Assembly (NCBI GenBank): GCA_963781725.1
Contig: CAWAGV010000002.1
Span: 3,844,001-3,908,000, forward strand
Source of the DNA: BOG-931 sp963781725
GTDB lineage: Bacteria > Pseudomonadota > Alphaproteobacteria > Rhizobiales > Xanthobacteraceae
Direction: 5' to 3'
Length of the DNA stretch: 64,000 nucleotides
Shown: piece after piece, positions 1 to 8,380 of the stretch
Layout of the letters: each line of letters opens with the position of its first letter
How positions within the stretch are numbered: position 1 is the first letter of the stretch
Position numbers and translations under genes: made by a program
The notes under the pieces: model-generated
Databases searched by the model: none
What the model was told of the DNA's origin: nothing
The model's input: the letters and a program-made list of their open reading frames with translations, nothing else

Positions 1-1
1 C

Positions 2-1018
2 ATCGACGCGAATGGAGCGCCTGCAGTAGATTTCGTCTGGATCGAGATGCGCTGCCGTCCGCTCGATCGAACTCTCGTGGACGCCGACCCGCACGGCAAC
101 CGGGAAGTGGTCGCGGTGTCTCGCGATATCACGCCGCGCAAGCAGCAACAGCAGGCGCTCGAAGAAGCCCGAGCCGAGGCCGAGCGCGCCAACGTGGCGA
201 AGGGCAGGTTCCTCGCCACAATGAGCCACGAACTTCGTACGCCGCTCAACGCTGTCATCGGCTTTTCCGATATGCTGAAGAAGGAAGAGCTGTTGAGGCT
301 GGATGCCACCCGGCGGCACGAATATGCAACTCTTATCAATGACTCTGGGAATCATTTGCTGGCGGTGGTGAACGGCATACTCGATATGTCGAAAATCGAG
401 ACCGGCAATTTCGAGATTACCCCGGAGCCTTTCAAGCCGTCGCAGGCTGTCACGGGATGTTGCGATATTCTCGCGCTTCGGGCGCGGGATGCCGGAGTCA
501 CGCTTGAAAAATTCGTCAGTGATGGGCTACCGGAGATCGTCGCCGACAAGCGCTCGCTCAATCAGATTCTGCTCAATCTGATATCGAACGCGATCCGTTT
601 CACCGAGCGTGGCGGCAAGGTTATAGTCAGTGCGCGCGCCGAAGCCGCCACTATTACTTTCGTCGTGGAGGATAATGGCGTCGGCATCAGCGAGGAAGAT
701 CTGGCGCGGGTCGGAGAACCCTATTTTCAGGCGGGCTCGTCTTACGACCGCCGCCAGGGCGGCACCGGACTTGGCTTATCCATCGTCAAGGGGCTGGTGC
801 GGCTCCACGGCGGCGAGATTTCGATCCGCAGCCGCGTCGGCGAGGGAACGCGCATCGTCGTGAGTTTGCCGCTTGATTGCGAGCGGGCGCGTCTCGTAAA
901 CCCGCAGCCCGCTCTGGCGACGGTGACGGCCCTGAATGTGATCCCGCAGCGGAGCGGTGCCGCGCCAATGCGCGAGTTTCCAATGCGTAATAACGGGACG
1001 GTGAAGAAAAGTGCGTGA
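2..1018 (+). CDS. Sensor histidine kinase, DivJ/PleC type (5' truncated by window edge)
   Basis: The frame is open from the window edge, so the true start lies upstream. The first ~35 residues look like the end of a PAS/PAC domain (REVVAVSRDIT). A short coiled-coil linker leads to a HisKA domain with the phospho-acceptor motif FLATMSHELRTPLNAVIGFS, then a HATPase_c domain with N box (LLNLISNAIRF), G1 (EDNGVGI) and G2 (GGTGLGLSI). The HisKA stretch, including the ILDMSKIETG helix, matches the DivJ/PleC/PdhS kinase group that acts on DivK-like single-domain regulators; that partner is inferred. The last ~45 residues are a low-complexity tail. The stop overlaps the next gene by 8 bp, which suggests an operon. 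Confidence 0.88.
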   Translation: MDANGAPAVDFVWIEMRCRPLDRTLVDADPHGNREVVAVSRDITPRKQQQQALEEARAEAERANVAKGRFLATMSHELRTPLNAVIGFSDMLKKEELLRLDATRRHEYATLINDSGNHLLAVVNGILDMSKIETGNFEITPEPFKPSQAVTGCCDILALRARDAGVTLEKFVSDGLPEIVADKRSLNQILLNLISNAIRFTERGGKVIVSARAEAATITFVVEDNGVGISEEDLARVGEPYFQAGSSYDRRQGGTGLGLSIVKGLVRLHGGEISIRSRVGEGTRIVVSLPLDCERARLVNPQPALATVTALNVIPQRSGAAPMREFPMRNNGTVKKSA

Positions 1019-1571
1019 GCGCCGTAACGATAAACGCCGCGGCGGGAGCGCCGCCGTGTCGATGGGGTCGCGATTGTGGATGCGCATTGCGCACCGTCCG
1101 GTCGATTCATTCGCCGTTCTCGGCGCCGTCGCCGTGACGCTGGTGATCGTTGTGAATGCCGTATTTATGCAGGCCGGCGCCAAGCCGGCACCGTTCGTCG
1201 CAGCACCGGTGCCGGTTCCGCCGGCGGCAGCCGCGCAAGGCACGCTAAAAGCTGCGGATCTTGCGCCAGCGCGGGTCGCGCCCGCACCGATGTTGCAGCA
1301 GGCTATGGTCGTTCCCATGCCGGTTTCGGCGCCGCCGCGACGCAATGATCCGATCGCCGACCTGATTGGTCCGTCGCCCCGTATCCAGGCGGTGCAACGG
1401 GTCTTGTCAGAATTCGGATACGGCCAGATCAAGCCGACCGGCGTGCTCGATAACGCCACCAGCGAGGCGATCTTGAAATTCGAACGCGAGCACAAATTGC
1501 CGGTGAGCGGGCGGGTATCCGACAAGCTCGTGAGTGCGCTGGGCACCATGGCCGGGCACCCGATCGAGTAG
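1011..1571 (+). CDS. Membrane-anchored peptidoglycan-binding (PG_binding_1) protein
   Basis: This 186-residue protein starts at a GTG inside the 3' end of the kinase gene. A basic N-terminus is followed by one membrane span (about residues 33-52), then a Pro/Ala-rich linker (55-115) suited to crossing the periplasm, and a C-terminal PG_binding_1 three-helix domain (about 125-180, IQAVQRVLSEFGYGQIK through ILKFEREHKLPVSG). It should be anchored in the inner membrane with the C-terminal domain on peptidoglycan. Overlap with a cell-cycle-type kinase suggests a link between envelope and division signalling, but that is inference. No catalytic domain is visible. Confidence 0.82.
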   Translation: MRERRNDKRRGGSAAVSMGSRLWMRIAHRPVDSFAVLGAVAVTLVIVVNAVFMQAGAKPAPFVAAPVPVPPAAAAQGTLKAADLAPARVAPAPMLQQAMVVPMPVSAPPRRNDPIADLIGPSPRIQAVQRVLSEFGYGQIKPTGVLDNATSEAILKFEREHKLPVSGRVSDKLVSALGTMAGHPIE

Positions 1572-1613
1572 CGCCGGTTTGCGAGACCGGCCGGATCGAG
1601 TCATTCTCGATCG

Positions 1614-1964
1614 ATGCGTCTAAAGACAGCACTGTGGGTCGCCGCCTATCTGCGCCGCTGCCAGGTCGAAGGCGTGGCGGCCGTCGTGCGCCGGCGCGGT
1701 GCCGAAGAAGCGGGCGCCATATTCGTTCGCATTGACCGGCTGGACGGCACGTCGGATTTGTTCGGTCCGGCACCGCAGAGTGAGTTCGACGCGGCGCGAG
1801 ATACCGACCGGGCCTTCAGCCAAAGCCTCAAAGAACGGCCAGCGCCCGATGCGGCTGTCGAGGCGTATCTGGCGCGCGAGATAAAGTTCGATCCGGACGT
1901 CTGGATCGTCGAGGTCGAGGAACGGGCCGGGCGCAATTTCCTCAACCTGGTCGCCGGCAGATAA
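1614..1964 (+). CDS. DUF1491 family protein
   Basis: The 116-residue product matches DUF1491, a small family largely limited to alphaproteobacteria, with the N-terminal LKTALWVAAYLRRCQVEG strand-helix, a central RIDRLDGTSDLFGP segment and the C-terminal VWIVEVEER strand. There is no signal peptide, so it should be cytoplasmic. It starts 42 bp after the peptidoglycan-binding gene and may belong to that operon. The DUF2336 gene converges on it with only 3 bp between the stop codons. Function unknown. Confidence 0.85.
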   Translation: MRLKTALWVAAYLRRCQVEGVAAVVRRRGAEEAGAIFVRIDRLDGTSDLFGPAPQSEFDAARDTDRAFSQSLKERPAPDAAVEAYLAREIKFDPDVWIVEVEERAGRNFLNLVAGR

Positions 1965-1967
1965 AGC

Positions 1968-3044
1968 TCAGGAAGCGTTGTTCCGGCGCTCGGTTGCGCG
2001 CGCTGCGATTTGCGGGCGTCGCGGTTGCGCGGCGGCGGGCCGGGCGCGGGACCCCTGGTCGTCCCAATGCAGCGGCTGATGCTTGCCGGCGGTACGCTCG
2101 TTTTTCGGAAGTGCCTGCCAGATCGCGACCATGGCTTCCGCGGCAGGCAGCGGCAGTTCGTCGAACAGGGATGCCAGTGCCTGAGCGCGTTCGACTGAAT
2201 GGCCGACAACCGGGTTGGCGAACATCAGAATACGGTGAAAAACATCGCGCGGAACGCCCAGCGCCTTGATCGCCACGACCATGGGCTCGCCAAAATTGTC
2301 CCGGGTAATGCGTTTCGCCTGTTCGCGCGGGATGTCCAGGGCCAGGGCAAATTGCCTTGCGAGGTCCTCGCGGAAACTTCCAAGCGCTGCCGCTTCGAGC
2401 TTCTGGCTGACTATTGGATCGCGTGCGATTTCGATTTCGCCGGCGGATAGCGGTGCGGCGATATGCAGGTTGAGCAGGATAAGCCGCCGTTCCTCCTCCG
2501 TCGCCGTGAAGAACAGGGTATTGAGTTCGCTCGCAACAGCCGGACTTAGCGTTCGCCGCGTTTGCCCCGAGAGATTGTCGGAAGCGGGCGCAACGGAATT
2601 TTCCGCGGCCGGAGCATCGGCGTCCTGGACTCCCGTTGCCTCGGCGTCCTCTCGGATCGGTACGATCGGCGGCGCGGTTTCGAGCAGCACCGGCTCAACA
2701 ATAGGCTCCGGCTCGGACGGCGTGGCCGTCGCGGGTTTGCGCAACACTGGATGATCACGCAGCGGGGCGGCAATGTCAGGCAAATCGTTAACAAGATATT
2801 GCGCCACCCGCAGCGGCGGTGACAGATGTCGCGCCAATTTCCCTGCGACCGTAGCGCGTGTTGCGGCGTCGACGGCGTCGAGCAGTCTTAGCGCCAGCTC
2901 GGTGTAGTGCCGTTCTTCCTCTTCGGTGTGCTTGAGCTTTTGCACATAGAGATCGGTGAGCACCCGAATGAGGGTCGGACGCATATCGACGCCGCCGCGT
3001 AATCCAACCTCGGCAAGACCGTCGAAAAGGCTTGGAATTTCCAT
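1968..3044 (-). CDS. DUF2336 domain-containing protein
   Basis: The product has 358 residues. An all-helical N-terminal region (residues 1-110, with TLIRVLTDLYVQKLKHTEEE) and a helical C-terminal half (about 170-315) resemble DUF2336, an alphaproteobacterial family of HEAT-like helical repeats. They are separated by an acidic Pro/Ala-rich linker (about 105-165). The basic tail (about 320-358) is rich in Arg and Ala. There is no membrane segment or signal peptide. Function is not established. A CtrA-like box lies 66-81 bp upstream of the start codon. Confidence 0.8.
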   Translation of the reverse strand: MEIPSLFDGLAEVGLRGGVDMRPTLIRVLTDLYVQKLKHTEEEERHYTELALRLLDAVDAATRATVAGKLARHLSPPLRVAQYLVNDLPDIAAPLRDHPVLRKPATATPSEPEPIVEPVLLETAPPIVPIREDAEATGVQDADAPAAENSVAPASDNLSGQTRRTLSPAVASELNTLFFTATEEERRLILLNLHIAAPLSAGEIEIARDPIVSQKLEAAALGSFREDLARQFALALDIPREQAKRITRDNFGEPMVVAIKALGVPRDVFHRILMFANPVVGHSVERAQALASLFDELPLPAAEAMVAIWQALPKNERTAGKHQPLHWDDQGSRARPAAAQPRRPQIAARATERRNNAS

Positions 3045-3109
3045 CGCACGTGACTCGATCGCAACAGGAACGAACAGGCTGACCGGAACGGGAGCCTAAT
3101 TTGTGCGCG

Positions 3110-3125
3110 TTAGCGGAGCGTTAAC
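3110..3125. promoter_or_regulatory. Candidate CtrA-type binding box
   Basis: The sequence is TTAG, seven bases, then TTAAC. The CtrA consensus known from Caulobacter is TTAA-N7-TTAAC, so this is one mismatch from perfect with correct spacing. It lies between the divergent DUF2336 gene and the small ORF at 3205. The call rests on the motif alone; binding is not shown. Confidence 0.35.
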
Positions 3126-3204
3126 CTTGCGTGTCGCTTAATCATGGCGACGCCGATTATTGCGGATCGGGCAGGTCCGTATCGGCCGTCAGAGGGACTG
3201 GCTG

Positions 3205-3408
3205 GTGGGCACCGTTGTCAAATTTCCCGATGAGGGGCGTATCGTCAGATTCGGCCGCGCCGACACGGGCGACGAATCGGCCACTGTGATCATCCTGCCG
3301 GTCATACGGATCGAGCGGTACACCGAGCCGTTTGCCGACAGCGCCGGGCCGCAAACGCCGCCGCCGGCAGCGACCACCGGAGGCCGCCGCCGTGTGAGGC
3401 GCCGCTAG
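3205..3408 (+). CDS. Small hypothetical protein
   Basis: A possible 67-residue protein from a GTG at 3205, with a GAGG about 9 bases upstream. A TTG at 3160 would give 82 residues but has no good ribosome site. Residues 1-40 hold two hydrophobic strand-like segments (VGTVVKFP and ATVIILPVIRIER) around a charged turn. The rest is a Pro/Arg-rich tail ending in RRRVRRR. Codon use resembles the neighbours. It ends 10 bp before the lipoprotein gene and is probably co-transcribed with it. I do not recognise a family; start and reality are both uncertain. Confidence 0.45.
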   Translation: MGTVVKFPDEGRIVRFGRADTGDESATVIILPVIRIERYTEPFADSAGPQTPPPAATTGGRRRVRRR

Positions 3409-3418
3409 CGGCACGCCG

Positions 3419-4189
3419 ATGCCGCCGCGTAATCAGTTCTCTCTCTTTTCAAGACCATCGCTAGCGGCATTCGCTGCACTGTTCGTGGCCGGTTGCACGA
3501 GCATCGGCGACTTCGGCCGGCTGCAATCGCCGCTCGTCACCGATGACATTCATGCCTGGGTGGGGCAGGAGGCCGCCGCCCATGCCAGAGCGCCGATTTC
3601 AGTCAATAATCTGACCGACGACGAGCGCACACTTCGCGATCTTGGCTTCCCGCTGATCGAGGCTTCATACGACCGGGTGCGCTGGGATGCGGTCGTGTAC
3701 GAATATGGCCAGAAGCGTGAATTCCGTCGGGATCTTTGGACCAACGATACCGTGGCCTACTACGCGCACCTGATGGGCGAGTTCCACCGTTCCACGATCG
3801 CGCGTTACAACCAGTTGATCGACGATATGCGCAACGACATCGTGCGCATCGATCCGTTCTTCCAGGTTGCGCTGCGGGTGGCCGACGTCGACCGGCGCCG
3901 CGAAAAGAGCATGCAATTTGTCGCCGATCTAAGCCCGGCCGAACGCATCAGTGCCTTGGCGCGCGTCGGCGAGAACAGTCTGACCATCGCCTGGGTCTAT
4001 CATTCGCTCAATGAGCGGTGTGCCAGCTATCGCTATGCGCTCGAGCATCTGCTGGTCGCGGAGCCTGCGCCGGTTGCAGCCGAGGCCGAGCAGATTCTTA
4101 CCGAGCTGCAACAGTCGATCGCGGCGCATCCCGTTGTTACGCCGTTGCCGGTTGTAGCCGCAGCGCCCGCCAAAATAGTCTCGAAGTAA
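3419..4189 (+). CDS. Hypothetical lipoprotein
   Basis: The 256-residue product has an N-terminal hydrophobic segment ending in a lipobox (LFVAGC, Cys about residue 26), so it should be lipidated and exported. The mature part is mainly helical and charged, with no Cys-based or catalytic motif that I recognise. It contains a conserved-looking stretch around FPLIEASYDRVRWDAVVYEY and a Pro/Ala/Val-rich C-terminus. It converges directly on the DUF1254 gene: the stop codons abut at 4189/4190. Function unknown. Confidence 0.72.
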   Translation: MPPRNQFSLFSRPSLAAFAALFVAGCTSIGDFGRLQSPLVTDDIHAWVGQEAAAHARAPISVNNLTDDERTLRDLGFPLIEASYDRVRWDAVVYEYGQKREFRRDLWTNDTVAYYAHLMGEFHRSTIARYNQLIDDMRNDIVRIDPFFQVALRVADVDRRREKSMQFVADLSPAERISALARVGENSLTIAWVYHSLNERCASYRYALEHLLVAEPAPVAAEAEQILTELQQSIAAHPVVTPLPVVAAAPAKIVSK

Positions 4190-4741
4190 TTACTGCACCG
4201 GGCCGAGCCGGCACTGCGCGTTGGCGAGTGCGCGGCGTGCCATCGGTACAAGGCCGGGTTCGGGCGCCAGCGCCCGCAATACGATCAAGCCGGTCGTGGT
4301 GGGCGACTCGATGATCAGACGGTCGGCCGCGGTAACGTCTTCCTCTTCCGGCACCTGGGCGTGCTGATCCGACGTCATTAAATCGAGTTCGATAGCGCGC
4401 CGTCCGGCGGCGCGGTCGTCGATCGCGTAGTAGGCGATACTGTTGCGCGTATAGAAAGTCACCGAGGTGTAAGCTTGGCTGAGCGGCACATTGAGCTTGA
4501 TAATGCCGTCGGCGAGATCGTAGCGGCACACGGCGGCGGTGAAAGCCGGATCCATGAACGGCATAACGGATGAATCGGCCGTAGGCGCCGGCATGGGCAC
4601 CACCGCATTGACCTTGGTCAGCGGCGTGAGGCGGGAATAAGCGTCTTGATTGGCTGCGCGCGGCAGCACCAGTACGGTCGCAAGGTGCACGATGCCGCCG
4701 AGCAGCACCGCGCCGAGCACCCATAGCAGAACGCGGATCAC
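4190..4741 (-). CDS. DUF1254-family membrane-anchored protein (short form)
   Basis: This 183-residue protein starts at a GTG that overlaps the TGA of the upstream DUF1214 gene by four bases (GTGA), so translation is probably coupled. An N-terminal span (about residues 2-24) is followed by a periplasmic domain with a YDLADGIIKLNVPLSQAYTS segment typical of short rhizobial DUF1254 proteins. DUF1254 and DUF1214 are normally found together, often in one polypeptide; here they are consecutive genes. The biochemical role of the pair is not established. Confidence 0.75.
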   Translation of the reverse strand: MIRVLLWVLGAVLLGGIVHLATVLVLPRAANQDAYSRLTPLTKVNAVVPMPAPTADSSVMPFMDPAFTAAVCRYDLADGIIKLNVPLSQAYTSVTFYTRNSIAYYAIDDRAAGRRAIELDLMTSDQHAQVPEEEDVTAADRLIIESPTTTGLIVLRALAPEPGLVPMARRALANAQCRLGPVQ

Positions 4742-5316
4742 GAGCAGGCCTTTCGCGCGATCGCCGGCATCGGGCCTTCCTTGGTGGTACGCGTCGCCAC
4801 GCCGATCGGCGTGTCGTAAAGCCGCCATACCAGGACATATCGCTCAATGCCGCCGGTCGGCAGCCAGTTGCCGGGTCGCGCCTGCGGCGCAACGTTGATC
4901 GTGAAGCGACCATCGGTGCTGCGCACGACCTCCTCGCTGGTAAAACCATGGCGATCGAGGGCGTTCGGCACCAGGCCGCCATCGGGATTGTAGAGCGTCA
5001 ATGTCCAATAACGCGCCGCGGGAGTGAGCCCACTGATGGTGAAAGTACAGCGCCCATCGAAGGAATTTCCGGCATCGTCGGCGCGCGCATAAAACGCAAT
5101 GCCATCGCCCATGCCGATCGGCAGCTCGCCGGTGCGCGCAACGGTCGCCCGCGCGTAGGGATCAATATCGACCGAACCGCTCTTCGGCCATGCCGTCCAG
5201 GCGCCAATTCGCAGTGCGCCGAAAGCAATGCCCCGCGTCGTCGTCATCCATGTCGCGCCGAGGCCGACTGCCGCAGCGAGTATCAGCGTGAAGCATGAAC
5301 CCAATAGCAGACGCAT
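4738..5316 (-). CDS. DUF1214 domain-containing protein
   Basis: The 192-residue product has an N-terminal hydrophobic anchor or uncleaved signal (residues 1-25) followed by a DUF1214 fold, recognisable from CTFTISGLTPAARYWTLTLY, from NPDGGLVPNALDRHGF and from a C-terminal GNWLPTGGIERYVLVWRLYD. The ATG overlaps the stop of the PBP gene by one base (TGATG), and the 3' end overlaps the DUF1254 gene by four. The three genes therefore form a tightly coupled operon with a peptidoglycan synthase, which hints at an envelope role. That link is inferred. Confidence 0.8.
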   Translation of the reverse strand: MRLLLGSCFTLILAAAVGLGATWMTTTRGIAFGALRIGAWTAWPKSGSVDIDPYARATVARTGELPIGMGDGIAFYARADDAGNSFDGRCTFTISGLTPAARYWTLTLYNPDGGLVPNALDRHGFTSEEVVRSTDGRFTINVAPQARPGNWLPTGGIERYVLVWRLYDTPIGVATRTTKEGPMPAIARKACS

Positions 5317-7562
5317 CAATCGCCACGCGTCTTGGCGCTTTCGCGATCGGAGGCGGCCGCCACAGCATCCGGGTTGGTCTTGCGGATATCGAGAAGGCCC
5401 AGCGACCCCGGCGCTGCCGATTGTGCAGCCAGTGCGTGGTCCGCATCGTCAAGCAGCTGTTCGATACGCACCAGGACATCGGTCGATTTGCGCGTCAGCA
5501 ATGCCGGATGCGGCTCATCGATGCCTTTGAAGGCGCTCTCGGGCATCGGCGGTGCGTGGGTCGGGGGCGGCAAGCCGGGCAGGGGCCGCAACTCAACGCC
5601 CTGATGCGCATAAGTCATGATGTTGTGCCAGGTCATCGCCGGCAGCGTGCCGCCGGTCATGCGCTTGGTCGACGTGTAGTCGTCGTTGCCCATCCAGACC
5701 GCGCCGACGAAATTGCCGGTGTAGCCGACGAACCACGCGTCTCGCCAGGAGTTGGTCGTGCCAGTTTTGCCGGCAGCCGCGACGCCATCGAGCTTGGCCC
5801 GCTGACCGGTGCCATTCTCGACGACGGAGTTCATCATCTTGATCATGTCGAGCGCGACCGACGGAGCAATGACTTGCTGAGGTTTCGGGCCGTCGCGGTC
5901 AAAGCGCCAAATCAACTGCCCGGTGCCATTGCGCACCTCCAAAGCGGCGTGCGGCGTCACGGCCTTGCCGAGATTGGGGAAGGTCGCATACGCCACGGCA
6001 TGTTGATAGACGTAGACTTCGTCGGCGCCGATCGGCAGCGACGGCGTGTCGGGGAGCGGCGACTGGATACCGAAGTTGCGCGCCGTCTGAACGATCATGG
6101 CGCGGCCGAGTTTCGGATTCCCATGCCCGAGTTCGATCGAAAGCTTCACCGGAATGACGTTGATCGAGTGGGTGATGGCTTCGATCAGCGTCACGGATCC
6201 CGAATAGCCGCCGGAATAGTTGTGCGGACACCAGTTGCCGATACACACCGGCGAGTTTGAGAGGACGGACGTCGTTTTGAAGCCGTTCGCCAGCGCGGTG
6301 GCATAGACGTAGGGTTTGAACGAGGAACCGGGCTGGCGCAGTGCATCGGTGGCGCGGTTGAACTGGCTCGCGCCATAATCGCGGCCGCCGACCATGGCGC
6401 GTATGCCGCCGTCGAGATCGGCGATCACCACCGCGGCCTGGCTGGCGCCGTAGTCATGACCGTACTGGCGCAGTTCGGTTTCAACCTCGTGGTCGGCATA
6501 ATGCTGCAAATTGCTGTCGAGCGCCGTACGCACGACGAAGAAGCGATCGGTGACGGATTTCGGGAACGTATCGACGAGTTTGCGCATCTCGTCGAAGGCG
6601 TAGTCGAGGTAGTAATTGGGCGCATCGGTATCGCGGCGGTCGATCGGGGTCGCCGGGTTGCGGCGTGCGCCATAGACTTGGCCTTCGGTCAGGAATCCGT
6701 TGTCGACCAGGTTATCGAGCACGACGTTGGCGCGTGCGCGGGCGGCGGGCAGGTTGACCATCGGAGAGAACTTCGTCGGCGCCTTGAACATGCCGGCGAG
6801 CATTGCCGCCTCGGGCAACGTTACGTCGCGAACAGACTTGCCAAAGTAGTACTGTGCCGCGGCGTTGACGCCGAAAGCGCCGCCGCCGAGATAAGCGCGG
6901 TCGAGGTAAAGCTTGAGGATTTCGTTCTTGCTGAGGTGCGACTCCAGCCACAGCGCCAGGAACGCTTCGTTGATCTTGCGCTCGATTGTGCGTTCATTGC
7001 TCAGAAACAGGTTCTTGGCGAGCTGTTGCGTTATCGTCGAACCGCCTTGCACGACGCCGCCCGCCTGCGCGTTGGTAACCAGCGCGCGGAACGTCCCCAT
7101 AAAGTCGATGCCGAAATGTTCGTAGAAGCGGCGGTCCTCGGTTGCGAGCGTCGCCTTGATCAGGGAGTCGGGAATTTCGTCGAGCGGTACGGAGTTGTTG
7201 TGCTTGATGCCGCGACTGCCGATCTCGTTGCCGTAGCGATCGAGGAATGTCACCGCGAGTTCGGACTTTTTCAGCCAGTCATCATCGGAAGTCTGGCGCA
7301 TTGCCGACATGCCGAGCATCAGCATGAGTACCAGCCCACCGGTGCCGATGCTGGCCATTTCCGAGAGCGGCTCGACCAGGAGCCATCGCCGCCAGCCAGC
7401 CACGTGGCAGCGGTCCATGGCGGCCGTGAAACGCTCGTAAATCTCGCGAGTCCATTTCCCGGAAAGGAAGACGGTAAAATCGATCCGCGAATCGAGGTCG
7501 AGCAGGAATCGCTTGATTCTCGTGAGCCAGCTGATGCCCGGATTGGGAGGCATGTCGGTCAA
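5316..7562 (-). CDS. Class A penicillin-binding protein (PBP1A-type transglycosylase/transpeptidase)
   Basis: This 748-residue bifunctional murein synthase has an N-terminal cytoplasmic stretch, a membrane span at about 68-88, a GT51 transglycosylase domain with EDRRFYEHFG (catalytic Glu142) and QGGSTITQQLAKN, and a transpeptidase domain with SSFK (nucleophile Ser413), SIN (466-468) and KTGTT (from Lys599). It polymerises and crosslinks peptidoglycan in the periplasm. The ~70-residue cytoplasmic N-terminus is longer than usual. It is the first gene of a three-gene operon with DUF1214 and DUF1254 proteins. Confidence 0.93.
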   Translation of the reverse strand: MTDMPPNPGISWLTRIKRFLLDLDSRIDFTVFLSGKWTREIYERFTAAMDRCHVAGWRRWLLVEPLSEMASIGTGGLVLMLMLGMSAMRQTSDDDWLKKSELAVTFLDRYGNEIGSRGIKHNNSVPLDEIPDSLIKATLATEDRRFYEHFGIDFMGTFRALVTNAQAGGVVQGGSTITQQLAKNLFLSNERTIERKINEAFLALWLESHLSKNEILKLYLDRAYLGGGAFGVNAAAQYYFGKSVRDVTLPEAAMLAGMFKAPTKFSPMVNLPAARARANVVLDNLVDNGFLTEGQVYGARRNPATPIDRRDTDAPNYYLDYAFDEMRKLVDTFPKSVTDRFFVVRTALDSNLQHYADHEVETELRQYGHDYGASQAAVVIADLDGGIRAMVGGRDYGASQFNRATDALRQPGSSFKPYVYATALANGFKTTSVLSNSPVCIGNWCPHNYSGGYSGSVTLIEAITHSINVIPVKLSIELGHGNPKLGRAMIVQTARNFGIQSPLPDTPSLPIGADEVYVYQHAVAYATFPNLGKAVTPHAALEVRNGTGQLIWRFDRDGPKPQQVIAPSVALDMIKMMNSVVENGTGQRAKLDGVAAAGKTGTTNSWRDAWFVGYTGNFVGAVWMGNDDYTSTKRMTGGTLPAMTWHNIMTYAHQGVELRPLPGLPPPTHAPPMPESAFKGIDEPHPALLTRKSTDVLVRIEQLLDDADHALAAQSAAPGSLGLLDIRKTNPDAVAAASDRESAKTRGD

Positions 7563-7791
7563 GGTTCAAGGCTCCGGGGGCAGTTTAGACCAGCCAAAAG
7601 CGCGATTTTACCGGGTGAAGGTTTAACCGACGCAGGCGCGACGGCCAATGCTGCAACCACCACAAGGTGAATGGAAATCGGGGGTAAATCGGGCATATGC
7701 ATGGTGACACTGGACAAGCCGGCCGGGTTTGGAACGTTGCAGCGGGACCGAGCAGGGCGGCGGTGGTTCTATAATCCACCTGGAGCACAGC

Positions 7792-8298
7792 ATGGCAGTC
7801 AATGATGGCCAAAACCCAGACGACGCCGAAATGCCGTTCTGGCACCGTAAGTCATTGGCAGAAATGACGAATTCTGAGTGGGAAAGCCTGTGCGATGGCT
7901 GCGGAAAATGCTGCCTGAACAAGCTCGAGGAAGAGGAGACCGACCGCACCTACTATACCGACGTGGGCTGCCGGCTGCTCGACGGGAACACCTGCCGCTG
8001 CCGCGACTACGCCAATCGCCAAGAACTGGTGGATGACTGCGTCCGGCTCACGCCGAAGAGCCTGAAGAAAATCACCTGGCTGCCGCCGTCCTGCGCCTAT
8101 GTCCTGCTGTCGCAAGGCAAGGATCTCTATTGGTGGCATCCGCTGGTGTCGGGCGATCCTGAGACCGTCCACGCTGCAGGTGTTTCGGTACGCGGCCGTG
8201 TTCGTGACACCGAAGTGAACGTGCCGGACGCCGACCTCGAAGACTACATCGTGAACTGGCCGCTGAAGTTGCCGAAAAAGGCCAGGCGGCGCGGCTGA
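7792..8298 (+). CDS. YcgN/UPF0260 family Cys-cluster protein
   Basis: The 168-residue product starts at the ATG at 7792, with a GGAG 7-10 bases upstream. It contains the YkgJ-type cluster CDGCGKCC near the N-terminus, then CRLLDGNTCRCRDY, PPSCAY and the YWWHPLVSGD segment typical of YcgN. The family (YkgJ/CxxCxxCC) is thought to bind zinc or iron; its cellular role is not settled. It is divergent from the PBP operon and followed closely by the MFS genes. Confidence 0.88.
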   Translation: MAVNDGQNPDDAEMPFWHRKSLAEMTNSEWESLCDGCGKCCLNKLEEEETDRTYYTDVGCRLLDGNTCRCRDYANRQELVDDCVRLTPKSLKKITWLPPSCAYVLLSQGKDLYWWHPLVSGDPETVHAAGVSVRGRVRDTEVNVPDADLEDYIVNWPLKLPKKARRRG

Positions 8299-8380
8299 TG
8301 CCCGAAAGCACCAAGCGCGCGTCTGCTCTGCGGTTCGTGCGGTTGCATCGCGCCGCGGCGCGAGCCAAGTGGTGCGGAGA

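Noticed and set aside
5295..7670. Two long plus-strand frames (321 and 404 codons) antisense to the PBP gene
   Set aside because: Their translations have shadow-like composition with no domains, while the opposite strand carries all PBP motifs.
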